Part shown: one piece after another, positions 61,450 to 64,000 of the stretch
Position numbering within the stretch: position 1 is the stretch's first letter
Layout: every line of letters starts with the position of its first letter
Assembly: GCF_016808095.1 (NCBI RefSeq)
Contig: NC_068973.1
Location: forward strand, 32,792,077 to 32,856,076
Origin: Vigna angularis
Lineage: Eukaryota; Streptophyta; Magnoliopsida; Fabales; Fabaceae
Length of the DNA: 64,000 bases
Direction of reading: 5' to 3'
Made by a program: the position numbers and the translations under genes
The notes under the pieces: model-generated
What the model saw: only the letters and a program-made list of their open reading frames with translations
What the model was told of the DNA's origin: nothing
Databases searched by the model: none

Positions 61450-62073
61450 ATGACTCCTCCATATTCTCCACCACCATCTTCACCCTATTATCCATACCAT
61501 TCTCCTCCTCCTCCTCCACCACCACCACCACCACCACCACACTGCAACATGACAAACTATACAAAACCCCTTCCACCACCGCCTCCACCACCTCCACCTC
61601 CAAACTGTACCACGACCAAACCTCCACCACCCACTCCCTATAACTGTTCATGCCTTCCCTATACTCCTATCATTCCTCCTCCTCCTCCTCCTCCTCCTCC
61701 AATCACACCCTACTTTCCTCCTCCTCCTCCTCCTTATACTATAGTGGAACACGACTACAAAGCTGTTATAGCAGTTTCCGTTTCTCTAGGAGGCATCTTG
61801 GTCGCTTTTCTTCTCCTTGGTGTTGTCTTACTTGCAAGACTCAAAAAGAAGCCCCTCGACTATCCTCCACCACCACCGCCACCACCAACAACTTCACCTC
61901 CACATCAATATGCCCCAGTATATAACCAACCACCACCACCACCACCCGCCACCACTTCCTATCAATCCATTCAGATTGAAGAACCTGGATACGGTGCTGC
62001 TGATGCTGCCGGTGACCCACCTTCTGAACCTCTCCCAGTCTCTCATGATCATGCCCATCACAACTATGGCTAA
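61450..62073 (+). CDS. Proline-rich single-pass membrane protein of unknown function
   Basis: 207 residues from the ATG at 61450; the frame stays open back to 61246, but a TATA box at 61346 favours the downstream start. Residues 1-97 are dominated by polyproline runs separated by Tyr/Ser/Cys-containing linkers, with four N-glycosylation sequons (N33, N36, N52, N65) and four cysteines (C32, C53, C66, C68). Residues about 105-129 form one clear transmembrane helix followed by RLKKK. The tail (135-207) is again Pro-rich, then acidic, and ends His-rich. There is no N-terminal signal peptide. The positive charges and the sequons both predict N-terminus outside and C-terminus inside. Layout resembles the ectodomain-TM part of plant PERK/extensin-like proteins but without a kinase. 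A cell-wall or plasma-membrane role is inference only. Minus-strand and alternative frames over it are shadows. Confidence 0.75.
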   Translation: MTPPYSPPPSSPYYPYHSPPPPPPPPPPPPHCNMTNYTKPLPPPPPPPPPPNCTTTKPPPPTPYNCSCLPYTPIIPPPPPPPPPITPYFPPPPPPYTIVEHDYKAVIAVSVSLGGILVAFLLLGVVLLARLKKKPLDYPPPPPPPPTTSPPHQYAPVYNQPPPPPPATTSYQSIQIEEPGYGAADAAGDPPSEPLPVSHDHAHHNYG

Positions 62074-63539
62074 TAGCTAATTACTTCAGAATTGCCGTGG
62101 TTTCACCTAATTTTTTTGACACATAATTTGTGTCTCGTACAACCTTAAAACATATATGTGTCGTGAAGATTAGTGGGAACTGCGATGAAGTGACAGCACG
62201 CAATTGTTTGATACGTTCTTGTTAAAGTCGTTGTTTTTGTTTGTTTGATTGTTTCAAGCTTTTCCATTTATTTGGGAGATACGTATATACGTATATGATT
62301 TAGCATGTTTGGTTTTGAAATAAAACATAGTAGGAAACCTCATCACTTGTACATAGACGCTGGTTTGGTGGTCGTGGTTTCTCTCTCACTGTGTCTGAAG
62401 ACTGCATATCATGACAGTGAATAAATATTATTCAGTTTCTCGGGTAGTTTTTCTCTTCATTTTTCATCAATGGTTGAGTTTGTTTTACGTTACATTATAA
62501 CCAATCTCTGATCTCAACATAGAATGCAGTTGAGTTTGCTTTTGCAATTAAATTAAATTTCTTAAACAGTCAACTTCTATATCGCCTCATTATGATTTCA
62601 TTGAATCATCGTGTTGATATAACAAACAAATATGTTTAGAACTATTAGAAAAAAAAAATCAAAACATAGCTAATAACAAAAATATGACGTATATAAGTAC
62701 TAAGGTCCTATTACTAAATTGTCACTTGCTACTTTCAAATTCTTCAATTTAATAATTTCATTTAAATCTTCATTAGAATGTTATTATTTCATGTTTTTCT
62801 TTTACTTTTCATATTTTCAACAATTTTAAATTTTAATTTATTTTTTGTCGTTGTTTTTTTTTCGAACCTTCAAGTTGATGCTTATCAATAGACCGGAAAA
62901 ATAATAAATTACAAAATACCCTATTTAGTGATATATATATATATATATATTATAAAATAAAATTTAGAGAAAAAAATCTACATGATAATTAGTTAAAAGA
63001 TAATTTCTTGTAAAAAGATATGTATTGTAATTAAAATTATAATTTATGTCCTACATTGTTATATGGGTTACAAGGACTGACAAGATAATAATACATAAAT
63101 TAAAAAGATAATTGAATTGTAAAATCACACTTCAACATTTACTAAGTTATTTTATGATAACTGAGATGAACGTTGGAACTATTTTTAGGTTCATACTTTG
63201 GGCCGGAAGGTTTAATTTCCAAAAGGAGTCTTTGACACTTTTAATAAATATTTTCGTGTATAATCGTTTCTAAAGATTTTGTAAATCCAAAATTCAATGT
63301 TAATATTAACTTACAGTTCAATCTTTGTGGATATAATCACTTTTACATTCCTGTTCTGTAATATTGTTATGTTCAATTTCTTATAGTTAATATTTTAAGA
63401 CAATAAAAAAAATACAGAGTGTTATTTTTCAACTTTGAAAAATAATATTCCTAATTATTAAATGAAAATAAAGAAGTACCTCTCTTATCTTAGAATTTGG
63501 ACCATTGGACTCAGTAATGATTTTTTTCTAATAGAATTA
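62074..63539. other. Proline-rich gene 3' flank and AT-rich intergenic DNA
   Basis: The first 350 bp is the likely 3' UTR and terminator region. The rest is AT-rich with a short AT array at 62930-62951. No gene seen. Confidence 0.5.
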
Positions 63540-63841
63540 GGGTCTTGTTCCTTTACCACCACCCCTTCTTCCTCCACCTCTCCAATTTTCTTTAATTTTA
63601 ATTATATCTTTAGATTAAAATTTTTTATTTTTACTATTTTAATTTAGAATGTTATTCCCTCGTCACCCCATCTTCTCCCTACACCTTCTCAATTTTTTCT
63701 AAATTTCAATCTTATCATTTTTACTTTTACCTTTACTTATTTTATTTTTTATTTTTAAAACTCTAATTCCCTTTCATTTTCCTTCTTTCTTTTCATTTCC
63801 ACATCCATCAACATCATTCTCCATTTTCCCAACCAAACCAG

Positions 63842-63923
<82 letters not shown>

Positions 63924-64000
63924 CACACATAAACTCCATGGATACAGATAGAATTGGAGTAATGAGGCACAATAGTATAAATTAAATTGCGCAGAAAACA
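63540..64000. mobile_element. Terminus of a second Mutator-like element (runs off the window)
   Basis: The sequence from 63540 begins GGGTCTTGTTC and continues CTTTACCACCACCCC, then a pyrimidine-rich CCTCCACCTCTCCAATTTT stretch. This follows the same order as the left end of the element at 40928. A related block recurs at about 63648-63700. If 63540 is the terminus, the left TSD would be ATAGAATTA (63531-63539). The right end is outside the window. Confidence 0.6.
63843..63921. repeat. (AT)n microsatellite
   Basis: A perfect TA dinucleotide array of about 79 bp within the second Mutator-like element. Confidence 0.95.

Overview
This window looks like nuclear DNA of a dicot plant. The intergenic DNA is very AT-rich with long (AT)n arrays. 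The two multi-exon genes use plant GT-AG introns, the single-exon genes are GC-richer, and plant-type transposons (copia, CACTA, Mutator-like, solo LTRs) are dense. From general resemblance of the repeats and proteins I would guess a legume of the Phaseoleae type (Vigna/Phaseolus); that is inference, not shown directly.

Five intact-looking protein-coding genes are supported. Left to right they are: (1) an intronless ATL-type RING-H2 ubiquitin ligase at 19672-20754 (+); (2) an intronless ANTH-domain clathrin-assembly protein at 30244-31269 (+); (3) and (4) two tandem, same-strand MATE (DETOXIFICATION-type) efflux transporter genes, each rebuilt here as eight exons, at 33825-40237 (-) and 48895-57995 (-); and (5) a short proline-rich single-pass membrane protein at 61450-62073 (+). 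A broken 3' fragment of the cytosolic iron-sulfur assembly gene NAR1 lies at 13120-13601.

Much of the remaining recognisable structure is mobile DNA, and several elements have exact termini and target-site duplications (TSDs) that can be read directly. They are: a decayed copia element with both LTRs at 22783-26899 (TSD TTTTT); a solo LTR of the same family at 35545-36095 (TSD TAAGT), inside MATE gene 1 intron 5; a Mutator-like element at 40928-41966 (9-bp TSD GACATTTTA) with a GC-rich core; a second solo LTR at 43108-43670 (TSD GTTTG); and a 4.7-kb CACTA element at 49492-54228 (TSD TGA), inside MATE gene 2 intron 6. A second copy of the Mutator-like terminus starts at 63540 and runs off the window. 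The first 1.7 kb is the end of a long LTR.

The two MATE genes are clear duplicates: exons 2 to 6 have identical lengths (542, 87, 57, 239, 119 bp) and identical phases. They have been enlarged independently, gene 1 by a solo LTR and a degenerate minisatellite in intron 5, gene 2 by the CACTA element in intron 6. The other genes have no evident functional link to each other. I found no convincing novel multi-gene system. The items most worth following up are the intronic transposons in the transporter pair, the Pack-MULE-like element, and the unusual architecture of the proline-rich membrane protein.
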